Under the pieces are notes generated by a model. The model saw only the letters and a list, made by a program, of their open reading frames with translations. It was not told the DNA's origin and did not search any database. Position numbers and translations under genes: made by a program. A stretch of 64,000 nt of DNA from Devosia sp. RR2S18 (GTDB lineage Bacteria > Pseudomonadota > Alphaproteobacteria > Rhizobiales > Devosiaceae), in NCBI RefSeq assembly GCF_030177755.1, contig NZ_CP126539.1, forward strand, positions 3,000,001 to 3,064,000. The letters run 5' to 3'. Numbering within the stretch: position 1 is the first letter of the stretch; every line of letters begins with the position of its first letter. This document shows, in pieces, positions 45,091-54,946 of the stretch.

Positions 45091-46986
45091 CTACTCTGCC
45101 GCCTCTTCCTTGCGCTTGAAGTAGCCATCGGGATCAGCTGTTTTTTGCCGCAGTTGCTCTTCAGCCTCGGTGACTTCGCGCTGGCGATTCCACATCTGCG
45201 CGTAAATGCCTCCCTGCTCCAGAAGCGTTGCATGGTTGCCCCGCTCGGCAATTTGCCCTTCGCGCAGCACCAGGATCTCGTGTGCGTTCACTACTGTTGA
45301 GAGCCGGTGAGCAATCACCACCGTGGTACGCCCCTTCGAGACTTCATCAAGAGCAGACTGAATATCGCGCTCGGTCTTGGTATCGAGGGCAGAGGTGGCT
45401 TCGTCGAGAATCAGGACCGACGGTGCCTTGAGAATGGTGCGAGCGATCGCAACCCGCTGCTTCTCACCGCCGGAGAGCTTTAGCCCCCGCTCTCCTACTG
45501 GCGTATCATAGCCTTTGGGCAGACTCTCGATGAAGGGGCCGACCTGGGCCATCGAGGCGGCGGTACGCACCTCCTCATCGGTGGCATCTGGGCGGCCGTA
45601 GCGGATATTGTAGCCAATCGTATCGTTGAACAGCACTGTGTCTTGCGGCACCATGCCGATCGAGGCACGCAGGCTCTCCTGTGTGACGTCACGCAAATCC
45701 TGCCCGTCGATGGTAATGGCGCCGCCCGTTACGTCGTAGAATCGATAAAGCAGGCGCGAGATGGTGGATTTGCCAGCGCCAGTCGGCCCGACGATTGCCA
45801 CTGTTTTGCCGGCTGGAACTTCAAAGCTCACGCCCTTCAGAATCTGACGGTCTTCATCGTAGGCGAAGTGGACGTCTTCGAACCGGATTACCGGGCCGGT
45901 AATTTTGAGTGGCGTGGCGCCTACCTTGTCTTCGATCTCGGGATCCTGATCGAGCAGTTTGAACATCTCCTCGATGTCGGTAAGCCCTTGGCGCAATTCC
46001 CGGTAGACAAAGCCGATGAAGTTGAGCGGCCGGTAAATCTGCATCAGGAAGGTATTGAGCAGCACGAAGTCGCCGAGCGTCAGGGTTCCATCCATAACGC
46101 CGAGAACGGCCATAACGGAGATGACCAGGAAACCGCCATAGAAGATCAGCGCCTGACCGAAGTTCAGAAAGCCGAGCGAAGTCCAGATGCGAATGGCCGA
46201 ACGCTCGTAGCCTGCCATGGAGGCGTCGTAGCGTTGCGCCTCCATCCGCTCGTTAGCGAAGTACTTCACCGTTTCATAGTTGAGAAGGCTGTCGATTGCC
46301 TTTCCGTTGGCATCGGTGTCGGACTCGTTCATGTCCCGACGGATCGTGATGCGCCAGTTCGAGGCCTTGATGGTGAAATAGAGATAGCCCCAGATCATCA
46401 GGACCAAGACACCCAAGTAGCTGACGCCAAACATCCAGACGAAGATCACCGCCACGATGACGAATTCGATGATCGTGGGGGCGATGTTGAGCATAGCGAA
46501 ACGCACCACCGTCTCGATGCCTTTGGTGCCGCGCTCGATGACCCGGCTCAAGCCGCCGGTGCGGCGCGCCAGGTGGAAGCGCAGAGAGAGGCGGTGCATG
46601 TGGTGGAAAGTCTGGAGCGCCAACTTGCGGACGGCATTCTGGCCGACACTGGCAAAGAGCACATCGCGCAACTGCTGGAAGCCTGCATCGATGACGTTGC
46701 CAAGCGCGTAGGCAATGACGAGAATGATCGGGACCGCAAGGCCCAGGATCACTGCCGGGTCAGGACTGGAACCCTCAAGGCTATCGATAATGCCCTTATA
46801 GGCAAATGGGATTAGCGTCGTCGCCACCTTGCTCAGGAGCAACGCACCGATGGCGAGCGCCACACGCAGGCGCAAATCCGGCCTGTCTGCCGGCCACATA
46901 TAGCTCCACAGGTTCCGAATGGTCGAGACAACCGACCCCTCGTCCGCGCTAACGGACGGCTTCTTCTCGACGCTATCTGCGGACAT
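45091..46986 (-). CDS. Atm1-type ABC exporter (heavy-metal or glutathione-conjugate)
   Basis: A 631-residue half-transporter with six predicted TM helices (about 40-330) and an ABC ATPase. Walker A is GPTGAGKST, the Q-loop IGMVPQDTVLFNDT, signature LSGGEKQRVAIAR, Walker B LILDEATSALD and H-loop VVIAHRLST. KLALQTFHHMHRLSLRFHLARRTGGLSRVIERGTKGI is the Atm1/HMT1 signature; relatives export glutathione-bound metals or sulfur species and confer Ni, Co or Hg tolerance. The ATG shares one base with the stop of a Cys-rich ArsR regulator, so the pair is probably metal-responsive rather than for iron-sulfur export. About 40 charged residues follow the H-loop. Confidence 0.9.
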   Translation of the reverse strand: MSADSVEKKPSVSADEGSVVSTIRNLWSYMWPADRPDLRLRVALAIGALLLSKVATTLIPFAYKGIIDSLEGSSPDPAVILGLAVPIILVIAYALGNVIDAGFQQLRDVLFASVGQNAVRKLALQTFHHMHRLSLRFHLARRTGGLSRVIERGTKGIETVVRFAMLNIAPTIIEFVIVAVIFVWMFGVSYLGVLVLMIWGYLYFTIKASNWRITIRRDMNESDTDANGKAIDSLLNYETVKYFANERMEAQRYDASMAGYERSAIRIWTSLGFLNFGQALIFYGGFLVISVMAVLGVMDGTLTLGDFVLLNTFLMQIYRPLNFIGFVYRELRQGLTDIEEMFKLLDQDPEIEDKVGATPLKITGPVIRFEDVHFAYDEDRQILKGVSFEVPAGKTVAIVGPTGAGKSTISRLLYRFYDVTGGAITIDGQDLRDVTQESLRASIGMVPQDTVLFNDTIGYNIRYGRPDATDEEVRTAASMAQVGPFIESLPKGYDTPVGERGLKLSGGEKQRVAIARTILKAPSVLILDEATSALDTKTERDIQSALDEVSKGRTTVVIAHRLSTVVNAHEILVLREGQIAERGNHATLLEQGGIYAQMWNRQREVTEAEEQLRQKTADPDGYFKRKEEAAE

Positions 46987-47306
46987 TAAGCGGTCTCTGC
47001 TGTGAGTTTTGCGCCGCTGGGGCTGAAGCCAGCAATCATGCCGCTATAAGCCTCGCCAAGGGCTTGGAGACGATCGTGTTGGACGATGTAGCAGTTGCGG
47101 GTACCACGAGGTTGGCGCTGAATCAAACCGGCATCGAGCAGAACCTTGATATGCTGCGACACTGTTGATTGTGCCAGAGGCAGCGACTCGGTCACGTCGG
47201 CGCAACAGCACTGGCCCTGTTGCTGAGTGGCGAGTATTCGCAAGATGTTGAGGCGGACAGGATGACCGAGCGCCCGCATGATATTGGCAATGTCGTCGTC
47301 ACGCAT
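46986..47306 (-). CDS. ArsR/SmtB-family metalloregulator with Cys triplet
   Basis: A 106-residue winged-helix repressor. The HTH spans about residues 14-75 (RALGHPVRLNILRILATQQ and SQSTVSQHIKVLLDAGLIQRQPRGTRNCYI). The segment QGQCCCADV lies where E. coli ArsR has ELCVCDL, the alpha-3 site that binds arsenite. Three consecutive Cys suggest a thiophilic metal or arsenite, though exact alignment of the Cys pair is offset by one. It overlaps the exporter start by one base and has an inverted repeat 15 bases before its own start. Confidence 0.88.
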   Translation of the reverse strand: MRDDDIANIMRALGHPVRLNILRILATQQQGQCCCADVTESLPLAQSTVSQHIKVLLDAGLIQRQPRGTRNCYIVQHDRLQALGEAYSGMIAGFSPSGAKLTAETA

Positions 47307-47320
47307 GGGTTCAACGCTAT

Positions 47321-47338
47321 TATCGGTGATTGACGATA
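47321..47338. promoter_or_regulatory. Inverted repeat, candidate ArsR operator
   Basis: TATCG at 47321-47325 and CGATA at 47334-47338 are complementary and separated by eight bases. It lies 15 bases upstream of the arsR-type start at 47306. ArsR/SmtB operators are often such short dyads near the promoter. Confidence 0.5.
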
Positions 47339-47454
47339 GAAATGGGCATTGCGACCGCCCGCGTCAATAGCGCGAGAGGCAGCGCAGTGCGGAAGTCTCC
47401 CTTCTTCTCCACAACCACACGCCGCTCCCGAAGGGGACCGGCGCTGGTATGGTG

Positions 47455-50400
47455 CTACTCGAAGATTTCGGCCGGCAGTTCGAACACCTGCCCCGGATAG
47501 ATGCGATCGGGATCGCGAATCTGGCCAGTGTTGGCCTGATAGATCGTGGTGTACTTCATTCCCTCGCCATAGACTCGCCGGGCGATAGTCCAGAGGTTAT
47601 CGCCGCGCCGAATGATGGCTTTGCCGGAGGCAAACCGCTGTGCTTCCGGGTCGCCGATTGCGACCGCCACCATAGTGGGAACTCCCTCTTCGTTGCCCGC
47701 CTGCTCGGCGGTAGCTTGCTCCACCGAAACTTCATCTCCCAAGCCCTGCTCGGGCACCGGCTGAAGGGCCGCTAGGTCTGATTGTGACGGAGCGGCGGGG
47801 GCGGCGGACTGCGGTTCGGCAGCCGCTATCATGGGCTCGCTCGCTGAAGGCTGAGGGGCCTGTCCATCCGTTGGCGCTTGGGCGGGGGTCGGCATCTCCG
47901 AAGATACGGTGGAAGCATCGTCGTCGGCGGCGGTCGGCCTCCGTGCCGGTTGACCAGCTTGTGTCTCCGACTCTCCAGCGGCTGCTGCTTCGGCAGGCGC
48001 GGGCTGCCCGGTAGGGTCCGTGGCTGGCCCCGGGTTGGATGCAGCGGACGGCACGATCCCACCAGCACCGCCCTCTTCTGTCTGTATGGAGTCGGAACTC
48101 GCGTCGACGCTAGGCGCAACCTCTGCGATAGCGGCCTCGTCGGCACCTTCGTTTGCCGTTCCAGGCTCATCGGCGCCAGCAACCACCGCGTCGTCCACCG
48201 GCGGAGCGGAGTCCTGGGACTGCGACGATGCAGCCTCTCCTGCGGCTGTGGTCGTTCGAGGCGTCGACTGTTCGTTGACTGGGGCGACATTCGACTGACT
48301 GGCAGCGGTGCCGCCGCGCGCTATGTCTTCGTCCTCAGCGAGGTCAAGACTCGAACCTGCGCGAGTCGTCTCCTGCACATCCCCATTTAGCTGGGCACGA
48401 TCTGACGCGACCGGATCAACGGTCGGCGTTACTGGAGAGCCACCCGCCTGCGGAGTGGACTGTGGGGACGATGGCGCAACATCTTCGGCCGAATCTGGCG
48501 ACGGGACCATTTCGAAGGTCGGCTCGGGTGAGCTTTCCGCTTCTTCACTCACGCCACTGGACGGCGAGGCCGACTGGTTTTCTACGGAACTTGATCCGTC
48601 CGTGCTGCTAGAAGCGGGGGTATCCTCCGGATCTAGCGCATTTTCGGCGGCACCTTCTGTAGAAGAGGCATCACCCTCGCCTGACCCAATGGTCGTGGCA
48701 GGCTCAGCGGTTGTATCCGCCTCGGCGACGCGGAGGTTCTCCTCGGGTAGGTCGACCACGAAGTCCACCTCGGCGCGGGCAAGCACGTCAGCGCTGCCGG
48801 GCTCGAGCAGGTCGACGCGGACACGCTGACTTGGCTTGGCGAGCACGTTACCTGCCTCAGCCAACCAGCGCCCGTTTCGAACGATCGTGTCGGCAACAAA
48901 GCTGTTATCGACATAGAGGCGGACGATGCCCCCCTCAGGCCCGGCACCCGCAAAGAAGGTGCGATCGCCTTCGATCTCGATGGCGTCGATGGTAGGCGGG
49001 GTGCCTTCGAACATCGTTGGCTCTGAGGTCGGCTCCTCGGGATTGGCTGTCGCAACCGCAACATCCTCTGGGGGCTCCGGCGCCGTTTCTCCAGCGTCGG
49101 CAACTGCAGGCGAACCAACCTCATCATCGGTGATCCGAGCTTGTTCGGTCTCGGCGTTCACTGCGGACTCATCGGTCGAAGCGTCATTCGCTGTTGAGAC
49201 TTCGGTCTGCTCCGGCGTCGTTTCATCCGGGGCCGAGGGTGCAGCGGCCGGAACCGGGTCCGTCTGCGCGTCGGCAGGTTCGGCGGGCGAGCCGCCGTCC
49301 GTCGTTAGTGCAGCACTGCCACCTGCAGGGTCTTGCGTCCCCTCGGTGTCGACCTCCGGTGTCGGCCCATCGGTCTCGACTGCTGCTTGATGGATTTGGT
49401 CTCGGCGGGCATCCGCCAATTCACCGCTATCTTCCGCTTGAGCGGCGTCGTTAGTCGTCACTTGCGCCGGAGCAGTCGGCGCGGATGTCGCCGAACCTGT
49501 ATCTTCCTCGTCGCCCTGTTCTCCGAACTCGCTCGCCCCCTCAGGCTCAACGGCTGTAGCAACGTCACTCTCAGCGGATGCTGCAGTTTCCGCTGGTACC
49601 TCTTGATCAGCAGCAGACACTGCAGGCAGATCGGCGTCGGGTGTAAGTGGGTCGGGAAGTGCGGCCACTTCCATTGTCTCTTCTTTACCCGAAGGGACCG
49701 GCTCAGGAGAAGCAGACCCAGGCTCCGACGACACAGCGGCAAGCGGCTCCTCTTGCCTCTCAGGCTGTTCGTCGCCGCCAACAGGATCGGTCGCGGCGAG
49801 CTGGGTACGGTCCTCTACGGAACGCCCACCCTGCAGAATGTCACTGGCTTCTCCCGGAGTGCTGGCTACCACCAGCGGCTCACTGCTTCGGTCTTCATTG
49901 ATGACCACGACAATGGACTCTGCCGAGCGCCCTTCGCGCCCGACTTCAGCCAGAGTGATCTCGCTTCCCCCTGGGCTGATCGGCTGATCGGGCACAAGGA
50001 CCCAGTCGCCGCTCGCTTCCACCGTTGTGGTTCCGATCAGTTCGCCGTTGGAATAGACCTCAACCTGCGTCCCGGGAGTACCGCTGCCCGCGATGACCAC
50101 TGAGCCGTCCGGCTCTGCGCGCAGAAGCCCGAAGGTTGCTGTCACGACGTTGCCCGCCACGGCTCTGTCGATGTCTGCGGTGGCTGGAGGAGTAACGTCC
50201 AGCTCAGGTTCAGCTATGGCCGCGTCCACCTCGGGAGCGATGGTCGCCACTTGTCCAACCGGTTCCAGGTTCTCTGCCTCGGCTACAACTGGATCGGCAG
50301 GCGGTAGCAGTCCGGCGTTGGTCATCCGGTCGCGTAGACAAACGCCCATGCCATCGGGAGATTTAAAGCAGGTGACGAGGGTTGGACCTGTTAGAACGCC

Positions 50401-50475
50401 AATAATGACAACAAGGGTAACCGCCGCGGCGCCAACAGTCAGCGCCAGTGGTTGGTTGGGAGCGGGATCGGCCAG
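47455..50475 (-). CDS. Giant acidic LysM protein with N-terminal anchor
   Basis: A 1006-residue protein if begun at CTG 50475. GGAGG lies at 50481-50485, five bases before that CTG, whereas ATG 50349 has no ribosome binding site. Only the CTG reading includes the membrane anchor (TVGAAAVTLVVIIGVLTG). Two Ig-like segments are seen, one early (GSGTPGTQVEVYSNGELIG) and one mid (FFAGAGPEGGIVRLYVDNS); between and after them several hundred residues are low-complexity, rich in Ala, Glu, Pro, Ser and Thr. A LysM domain for peptidoglycan binding ends the protein (RRGDNLWTIARRVYGEG). It should be an anchored periplasmic protein reaching the wall. The exact start is uncertain. Confidence 0.8.
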   Translation of the reverse strand: MADPAPNQPLALTVGAAAVTLVVIIGVLTGPTLVTCFKSPDGMGVCLRDRMTNAGLLPPADPVVAEAENLEPVGQVATIAPEVDAAIAEPELDVTPPATADIDRAVAGNVVTATFGLLRAEPDGSVVIAGSGTPGTQVEVYSNGELIGTTTVEASGDWVLVPDQPISPGGSEITLAEVGREGRSAESIVVVINEDRSSEPLVVASTPGEASDILQGGRSVEDRTQLAATDPVGGDEQPERQEEPLAAVSSEPGSASPEPVPSGKEETMEVAALPDPLTPDADLPAVSAADQEVPAETAASAESDVATAVEPEGASEFGEQGDEEDTGSATSAPTAPAQVTTNDAAQAEDSGELADARRDQIHQAAVETDGPTPEVDTEGTQDPAGGSAALTTDGGSPAEPADAQTDPVPAAAPSAPDETTPEQTEVSTANDASTDESAVNAETEQARITDDEVGSPAVADAGETAPEPPEDVAVATANPEEPTSEPTMFEGTPPTIDAIEIEGDRTFFAGAGPEGGIVRLYVDNSFVADTIVRNGRWLAEAGNVLAKPSQRVRVDLLEPGSADVLARAEVDFVVDLPEENLRVAEADTTAEPATTIGSGEGDASSTEGAAENALDPEDTPASSSTDGSSSVENQSASPSSGVSEEAESSPEPTFEMVPSPDSAEDVAPSSPQSTPQAGGSPVTPTVDPVASDRAQLNGDVQETTRAGSSLDLAEDEDIARGGTAASQSNVAPVNEQSTPRTTTAAGEAASSQSQDSAPPVDDAVVAGADEPGTANEGADEAAIAEVAPSVDASSDSIQTEEGGAGGIVPSAASNPGPATDPTGQPAPAEAAAAGESETQAGQPARRPTAADDDASTVSSEMPTPAQAPTDGQAPQPSASEPMIAAAEPQSAAPAAPSQSDLAALQPVPEQGLGDEVSVEQATAEQAGNEEGVPTMVAVAIGDPEAQRFASGKAIIRRGDNLWTIARRVYGEGMKYTTIYQANTGQIRDPDRIYPGQVFELPAEIFE

Positions 50476-50528
50476 TTCGTCCTCCGGGACATTTGCGGCA
50501 GGCGCGACCCGTCGGAAGGCTGCCCTTG

Positions 50529-52145
50529 TTACGCGACTTTCTCTGCTGTCCCCTGCGCCGCATCAGTCTTCAACAGCTTATATGTGAGCGACTCATACAG
50601 AGCTTCAAAGGATGCATCAATAATATTGGGGGAGACGCCGATGGTGTACCACCGCTCGCCGGCACCATCACGGCTTTCTACCAATACACGGGTGACCGCG
50701 CCCGTGCCGCCGTCCAGGATACGGACCTTAAAGTCAACTAATTCAATATCTTCGATATAGGTTGAATACTTGCCGAGGTCCTTGCGCAGAGCGAGATCGA
50801 GCGCATTGACCGGCCCGTTGCCTTCGGCGACCGACATCAAAAGTTCGCCATCGATCCGAATCTTGACCACAGCTTCGGTCATCGTGACCTCTTCGCCGTA
50901 GGCATTGTGTCGCCGCTCCACGCTGGCGCGGTAGTTCTCGACCTGGAAGAAGCTGGGCAAAGTGCCAAGCACTTCGTGCGCGAGCACGCAGAAGGAAGCG
51001 TCGGCACCGTCATAGGAATAGCCGCGGGATTCCCGTTCCTTGACCGTCGCGAGCAAGCGTTCGAGACGCGGGTCATCCTTGGCAAGTTCAATGCCGTGGC
51101 GGGACAGAGCGGTCAAAAGATTAGATTTACCAGCCTGTTGGCTCACCATTATGGAGCGCTCATTGCCGACACTTTCGGGCGGCACATGCTCGTAGGTGGA
51201 GAAGTCCTTGAGGAGGGCTGAGGCGTGAATGCCGGCCTTGGTGGCGAAGGCAGACGCACCGACATAGGGCGCTTGGCGCAACGGTGCGCGATTGAGGCGA
51301 TCATCCAAGGCGCGAGATATCTTGGTGAGCCTTTGAAGGTGTGTTTCGTCGATGCCAGTTTCGAAGCGATCGGTGAAAAACGGCTTTAGAATCAAGGTTG
51401 GGATGATGGTAACGAGGTTGGCGTTGCCGCAGCGTTCCCCTACCCCGTTGAGGGTCCCCTGGATCTGACGGGCGCCCGCTTCGACGGCCGCGAGAGTGTT
51501 GGCGACGGCCTGGCCGGTATCATCATGGGCATGGATTCCGAGCCGCTCACCGGGGCATATGGTTAGCACACTGCTGACAATAGCGGTAACCTCAGCGGGC
51601 ATAGTGCCACCATTGGTGTCGCACAAAACCACCCATCGGGCGCCGACCTCGAGCGCGGCCTCGACACAGGCGAGCGCATAGTCCGGGTTGGCCTTGTAGC
51701 CATCAAAAAAGTGCTCGCAATCGACCAGCGCCTCCTTGCCGGCAGCGACGGCGGCGGCAACGGTGTCGCGGATGCCGTCGAGGTTTTCTTCGAGCGATAT
51801 CTCCAGCGCCAGTTGCACCTGGTAGTCCCAGGTCTTGGCAACAAAGCAGGTGGCGTCTGCAACGGAGTTGACCAGCGCCTGCACCCCTGGATCGTTGGCG
51901 GCGGAGCGTCCGGCGCGCTTGGTCATGCCAAAGGCGGTGAAGGTGGCGTTCTTGGTGCGCCGCTCGGTGAAGAATTCGGTGTCGACCGGATTGGCGCCGG
52001 GGTACCCGCCCTCGATATAATCGACGCCGAGATCTTCGAGCAGCCGGGTGATGGAAATCTTGTCCTCGAGCGAAAACTCGATGCCGGCGGTCTGCGCGCC
52101 ATCGCGAAGCGTCGTGTCGAAGATGTAGAGGCGCTCTTTGGACAT
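50529..52145 (-). CDS. cimA: (R)-citramalate synthase
   Basis: A 538-residue member of the isopropylmalate-synthase family. The N-terminal HMGL barrel has the catalytic TTLRDGAQTAG (Arg-Asp), IEGGYPGANPVD, GIHAHDDTGQAVAN with the metal His pair and GTLNGVGERCGNANL; the C-terminal LeuA dimerisation domain is about residues 390-515. It condenses pyruvate with acetyl-CoA to citramalate, a route to isoleucine that bypasses threonine. The GFA protein gene ends 10 bases upstream, so they may be cotranscribed. Confidence 0.92.
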   Translation of the reverse strand: MSKERLYIFDTTLRDGAQTAGIEFSLEDKISITRLLEDLGVDYIEGGYPGANPVDTEFFTERRTKNATFTAFGMTKRAGRSAANDPGVQALVNSVADATCFVAKTWDYQVQLALEISLEENLDGIRDTVAAAVAAGKEALVDCEHFFDGYKANPDYALACVEAALEVGARWVVLCDTNGGTMPAEVTAIVSSVLTICPGERLGIHAHDDTGQAVANTLAAVEAGARQIQGTLNGVGERCGNANLVTIIPTLILKPFFTDRFETGIDETHLQRLTKISRALDDRLNRAPLRQAPYVGASAFATKAGIHASALLKDFSTYEHVPPESVGNERSIMVSQQAGKSNLLTALSRHGIELAKDDPRLERLLATVKERESRGYSYDGADASFCVLAHEVLGTLPSFFQVENYRASVERRHNAYGEEVTMTEAVVKIRIDGELLMSVAEGNGPVNALDLALRKDLGKYSTYIEDIELVDFKVRILDGGTGAVTRVLVESRDGAGERWYTIGVSPNIIDASFEALYESLTYKLLKTDAAQGTAEKVA

Positions 52146-52155
52146 GGGTGCTTAC

Positions 52156-52632
52156 CTATCCGGCCGGCCACTGGCCGGTGTCGTGGTCGGGATGCTGGTG
52201 ATTGGTCGATTGGATGAACGCCGCCGTCGGGTTCTCCTGATCGGTGGGCGGCTGGTCGGGCAGATTGCCGAGGCCATTTACCCAGGAATGGCGGCTTTCG
52301 ATGCCATGCTGATCCAGGGGCGGAAAGGCTTCGGGATGGTCAAGCGAGCCGATCGAGACGGAGATGCGGTCGCTATCGACATAGGCGAAGGTCAGCGGCG
52401 TACCGCAAGCGCGGCAGAAGCCGCGCTCCGCCTGTTCGGAGGAACGGAAGATTGCCAGTTCACCGCGGATGACTTCGAACTTGGTGCGGAGGCCGCCGAC
52501 CAGCGGCGCGTAGAATGCGCCGAAGGCCTTTTGACACATGCGGCAGTGACAGATGTGGGCACCGTCAGGCTTTTCGGTCCATCGGTAGCGCACGGCTCCA
52601 CACTGGCAGCCGCCGGAGAAGAGTTCGCTCAT
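52156..52632 (-). CDS. GFA family (glutathione-dependent formaldehyde-activating) protein
   Basis: A 158-residue zinc protein with the GFA/Mss4-like fold. Zinc ligands are Cys in GGCQCGAVRYRW and HICHCRMCQKAFGAFY, and FCRACGTPLTFAY carries the last pair. Early reports named a relative Gfa, said to speed formaldehyde-glutathione adduct formation; later work disputes that, so the role is open. It lies 10 bases before cimA on the same strand and after a palindromic repeat. Confidence 0.85.
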   Translation of the reverse strand: MSELFSGGCQCGAVRYRWTEKPDGAHICHCRMCQKAFGAFYAPLVGGLRTKFEVIRGELAIFRSSEQAERGFCRACGTPLTFAYVDSDRISVSIGSLDHPEAFPPLDQHGIESRHSWVNGLGNLPDQPPTDQENPTAAFIQSTNHQHPDHDTGQWPAG

Positions 52633-52668
52633 GGGGCAAGCTCCTGCAGCGCATGCCAGATAGCGTCT

Positions 52669-52699
52669 ACCACCTTCTCCCCTTGGGGGAGAAGGTGGT
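52669..52699. repeat. Palindromic intergenic repeat of the Hyphomicrobiales type
   Basis: A perfect 13-base stem (52669-52681 and 52687-52699) with a CTTGG loop, followed by GCGGAGCGCCGGATGAGGGG up to about 52720. Elements with ACCTTCTCCCC arms and a CGGATGAGGGG flank occur widely between genes in Rhizobiales genomes. It is in the gap between cysS and the GFA gene and could end or stabilise the cysS transcript. A weaker relative lies at about 45070-45082. Confidence 0.7.
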
Positions 52700-52729
52700 G
52701 CGGAGCGCCGGATGAGGGGGACTGGGGGG

Positions 52730-54130
<1,401 letters not shown>

Positions 54131-54309
54131 CGAAGCGCTTTCTGGCCGTGCGGAGTGGAGCGGCGGGCGGCTCTTCGGTATCAGAACTATCGGGATGAAG
54201 AAGACCGCCCACCAACAAAGGGTTAGCAGGTAATAATGCAGCCGGTGATGATGGCAAAGGTCTTCATGAGTTGGGACATTGCCGCTGCGCCTAGGAGAAA
54301 TCAAGCCGA

Positions 54310-54339
54310 AAAGAAAAAAGGGCGGCCCGAAGGCCGCCC
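54310..54339 (-). terminator. Rho-independent terminator of the cytochrome c' gene
   Basis: GGGCGGCC at 54320-54327 and GGCCGCCC at 54332-54339 form a perfect eight-base stem with a CGAA loop. On the minus strand this is followed by a run complementary to AAAAGAAAAAA (54309-54319). It ends the minus-strand cytochrome gene whose stop is at 54374. Confidence 0.88.
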
Positions 54340-54373
54340 AATCGCTTTGGAGGCGATGTAGAACTGAGCTGGG

Positions 54374-54826
54374 CTATTCGGCCCGAAATTGCTGATGACA
54401 CGTGCCGCACGTCTGGCTGACTGACTTGAGCGCTGCCGTGTAGCCTTGAGTGTCGCCGGCTTGTGCCGCGGCCAGGCCCTCTTCGGCGGCAGCCCTGCCG
54501 GCATCCGTAATGGCGACAAATTCCTCCCAGTTTTCCCAGATTGCAGGCAGCGCTTCGCTGTCACCGACGATCGAGCCTTCCGGAAAGAGTGCTGGAATGT
54601 GGGTGAAGTTGGTGAGGAGCGTCTGCATCGCGGCCGCCGCCTCGTCTCCCGAGAGACCGCTTGCGGAGCGCACGATGCCGCCATTCTCACGCATAGTGGC
54701 CTGGCGCAGCTCAACTGCCTCTTCTGCCGTTTCTGGCGGGGTGAAATCGTCCTGTGCAACGACGCCACTGCCGACGGCAGCTATCATGCCTGCCAAGGCC
54801 AAGGCGGTGAACTTCCTGATCGACAT
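54374..54826 (-). CDS. Cytochrome c' (class II c-type cytochrome)
   Basis: A 150-residue exported heme protein. Residues about 1-24 are the signal peptide (KFTALALAGMIAAVGSGVVAQ). The heme site is at the extreme C-terminus, QTCGTCHQQFRAE (C-x-x-C-H), as usual for the four-helix bundle cytochromes c'. ATG 54826 is used; upstream residues do not fit a signal. It lies in the periplasm; relatives bind NO or CO and may protect against nitrosative stress. A strong terminator follows. Confidence 0.9.
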   Translation of the reverse strand: MSIRKFTALALAGMIAAVGSGVVAQDDFTPPETAEEAVELRQATMRENGGIVRSASGLSGDEAAAAMQTLLTNFTHIPALFPEGSIVGDSEALPAIWENWEEFVAITDAGRAAAEEGLAAAQAGDTQGYTAALKSVSQTCGTCHQQFRAE

Positions 54827-54946
54827 GGATTGCGCCCTCAACGTGCTTTGCTTTGGCGAGCGTCCCAACGCCCGTGGGATCAGAGTTGCACGAGGTTGTG
54901 ACAGTCCCAATCAGTACACGGGAATGTTACCAACGCCGCCAAACCT

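Noticed and set aside
48308..48829. Serine/glycine-rich plus-strand frame opposite the LysM protein
   Set aside because: It is a mirror of the Ala/Glu/Ser repeats of the real gene; the apparent protein is pure low complexity.
50363..50563. 66-codon minus-strand frame starting just after cimA
   Set aside because: It is in another frame from the LysM anchor, is basic and rich in Arg and Cys, and has no plausible start context.
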